33,890 nt of DNA from Clostridia bacterium (GTDB lineage Bacteria > Bacillota > Clostridia > TANB77 > UBA1234), in the NCBI GenBank assembly GCA_900753975.1, contig CAAEBC010000062.1, forward strand, positions 1-33,890, read 5' to 3'. Below are positions 32,674 to 33,890 of this stretch, one piece after another. The translations under genes were made by a program, and so were the position numbers. The notes under the pieces are model-generated. The model made no database searches. It was not told the origin of the DNA and was given only the letters and a program-made list of their open reading frames with translations. Each line of letters opens with the position of its first letter. Within the stretch, counting starts at the first letter, position 1.

Positions 32674-33693
32674 ATGAAAAGAATAATTTACACACTTATC
32701 GCAATTTTGGTAATTATACTTGTCGTTGGCATTGCTTTAATAAGTAAAAATGTCGAGGTTAAACCTAATCCATCTGGTGAGACTCTAACTAAGCTAACAG
32801 TAAGTGAAGTAACACATTCTGTTTTTTATGCACCACAATATTTAGCTATAAATCTAGGATTTTTTAAAGATGAAGGAATAGATATTGAATTAATCAATAG
32901 TGCTGGAGCGGATAAAGTAATGACTGCGGTTCTTTCAAATGACGTACAAATAGGTTTTGCTGGACCTGAAGCTTCTATATACATCTATAATGAAGGTAGC
33001 AAAGATTTTGCACAAGTTTTTGCGCAAGTAACTAAACGTGATGGCTCTTTTTTAATTTCAAGAGAGTCTGGAGATTTTAAATGGGAAGATTTAAAAGGCA
33101 AACATATCTTGCCTGGCAGAAAAGGTGGAGTTCCTTACATGACTTTGCAATACGTTCTAAATAAGCATGGATTAAATACTGAAACTGATTTAAATTTTGA
33201 TAACAGTATTAGTTTTGACGCTATGGCTAGTGCTTTCGTATCTGGCACAGGAGATTATGTTACAGTATTTGAACCGATTGCAACTTCTTTTGAAATTGAA
33301 AATAAAGGTCATATAGTAGCTTCTGTTGGTGAGGCAGCTGATGAAATACCTTATACTGCTTATTTTGCGAAGAAAAGTTATATTGAGAGTAATCCTGAAG
33401 TAATACAAAAGTTTGTAAATGCTATTTATAAAGGGCAAACTTGGGTCGATACACATAGTGCTGAAGAAATTGCCAAAGAGTTATTAGTTTCTTTTCCTGA
33501 TACTAATTTAGAAGTACTTACTAAAGTTGTAGAACGTTATAAGAGTATTGATGCTTGGAATACTACTCCGATTATGACTAAAGAGTCTTTTGAGCGATTG
33601 CAAGAAGTTATGACAAATGCTGGCGAATTAGAGAAAGTGGCACCGTATGAAGAGATTGTAAACAATAGATTTGCTGAGGAGAGTATAAAATAA
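32674..33693 (+). CDS. ABC substrate-binding protein, NMT1/SsuA-like
   Basis: The 339-residue protein begins with a membrane helix (residues ~3-23) without a lipobox Cys, so it would be anchored by an uncleaved helix or a poor signal. The mature part has the NMT1/THI5-like fold: VTHSVFYAPQYLAINLGFFKDEGIDIEL near the start, then GFAGPEASIYIYNEG and LKGKHILPGRKGG. Ligands of this group include nitrate, sulfonates, thiamine precursors and other small molecules; the sequence does not single one out. AGGAGG precedes the ATG, 79 bp after the permease stop. Confidence 0.9.
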   Translation: MKRIIYTLIAILVIILVVGIALISKNVEVKPNPSGETLTKLTVSEVTHSVFYAPQYLAINLGFFKDEGIDIELINSAGADKVMTAVLSNDVQIGFAGPEASIYIYNEGSKDFAQVFAQVTKRDGSFLISRESGDFKWEDLKGKHILPGRKGGVPYMTLQYVLNKHGLNTETDLNFDNSISFDAMASAFVSGTGDYVTVFEPIATSFEIENKGHIVASVGEAADEIPYTAYFAKKSYIESNPEVIQKFVNAIYKGQTWVDTHSAEEIAKELLVSFPDTNLEVLTKVVERYKSIDAWNTTPIMTKESFERLQEVMTNAGELEKVAPYEEIVNNRFAEESIK

Positions 33694-33771
33694 AAATTTT
33701 TGTGCTAAATTTCCGCCTTGCAAAAGGAGAAAACACCGTTGGATACGATAAGGGGGCGGATGTGCAAATGG

Positions 33772-33890
33772 TGATGGTGGAAGGTCTGATAAAACTTTTA
33801 TCCGCAATGGCTTTGTCAAGGTAGTATGGCTTTGCCATCTCCACCTTGACAAAATTGCTACTAAAAGTGTTATCAGACCTTCCACCATCA
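33772..33890. repeat. Large near-perfect foldback element (MITE-like)
   Basis: Outer arms of ~28 bp (33772-33799 with 33863-33890) pair with one mismatch. Inside, CAAT/ATTG, an 11-bp TTGTCAAGGT/ACCTTGACAA arm and ATGG/CCAT continue the same stem, so ~119 bp fold into one long hairpin. It reaches the window end and may continue. A second inverted repeat (TCCGCC...GGCGGA, ~33709-33760) lies just left. No transposase is visible; a non-autonomous element is the best guess. Confidence 0.65.

Noticed and set aside
33608..33888. Two minus-strand frames of 78 and 86 residues at the right edge
   Set aside because: They overlap the binding-protein gene's end and the foldback element, have no ribosome site and appear to be spurious frames caused by the inverted repeats.

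Overview
The window looks like chromosome from a low-GC, spore-forming-lineage Bacillota, most likely a Clostridia member. The reasons are strongly AT-rich codon use, AGGAGG-type ribosome sites, a T-box in front of ileS, spo0A, RNase J, the ireB-ruvX-DUF1292 cluster and a Gram-positive type IV pilus locus. Almost every gene lies on the minus strand; only the ABC transporter at the right end is on the plus strand.

Layout, left to right. 1-10,300: a type IV pilus locus read right to left: secreted SLH-like protein, fused PilM-PilN, PilO, a PilP-position protein, prepilin peptidase PilD, three small prepilins, then PilB and PilC, and last the putative major pilin with its own promoter and a long structured leader. 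No PilT and no secretin are present. 10,300-13,800: ileS with an Ile-specific T-box. 13,800-14,350: a yefM-yoeB toxin-antitoxin pair. 14,480-17,500: RNase J and a lipoprotein polysaccharide deacetylase. 17,600-18,470: a structured RNA/terminator element, a PD-(D/E)XK-like protein, and tRNA-Tyr plus tRNA-Met. 18,600-20,700: a patch with foreign-looking codon use (a membrane protein with a DUF1385-like core, a HAM1-like NTPase, a gene fragment, an ankyrin protein). 20,830-22,660: a small hydrophobic peptide gene with an opposing promoter, spo0A, and an IMPACT/YigZ protein. 22,830-25,300: a BaiN-type flavoprotein and a PLP-dependent methionine gamma-lyase-family protein. 25,400-29,620: an operon of a membrane protein, a TadZ/CpaE-like ATPase with nine 16-residue repeats, ireB, ruvX and DUF1292. 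29,700-30,900: a D-Ala-D-Ala carboxypeptidase. 31,000-33,700: a NitT/Tau-type ABC importer, followed by a large foldback element.

The most striking observation concerns the codon CGG. I looked by eye at every CGG on the coding strands, about 9,600 codons in the host-like genes. I found CGG in the reading frame at only two places, the 5' end of pilC and the 3' end of the carboxypeptidase gene. At exactly those two places the reading frame must move +1, skipping the C so that GGA is read as Gly, to recover the conserved protein. The only other in-frame CGG lies in the foreign-looking DUF1385-like gene. This suggests that CGG is unassigned or starved and works as a +1 frameshift codon here. A second regulatory pattern is a shared inverted repeat, TGTTACA-N15-TGTAACA with one mismatch in one copy, upstream of both outer pilus promoters.
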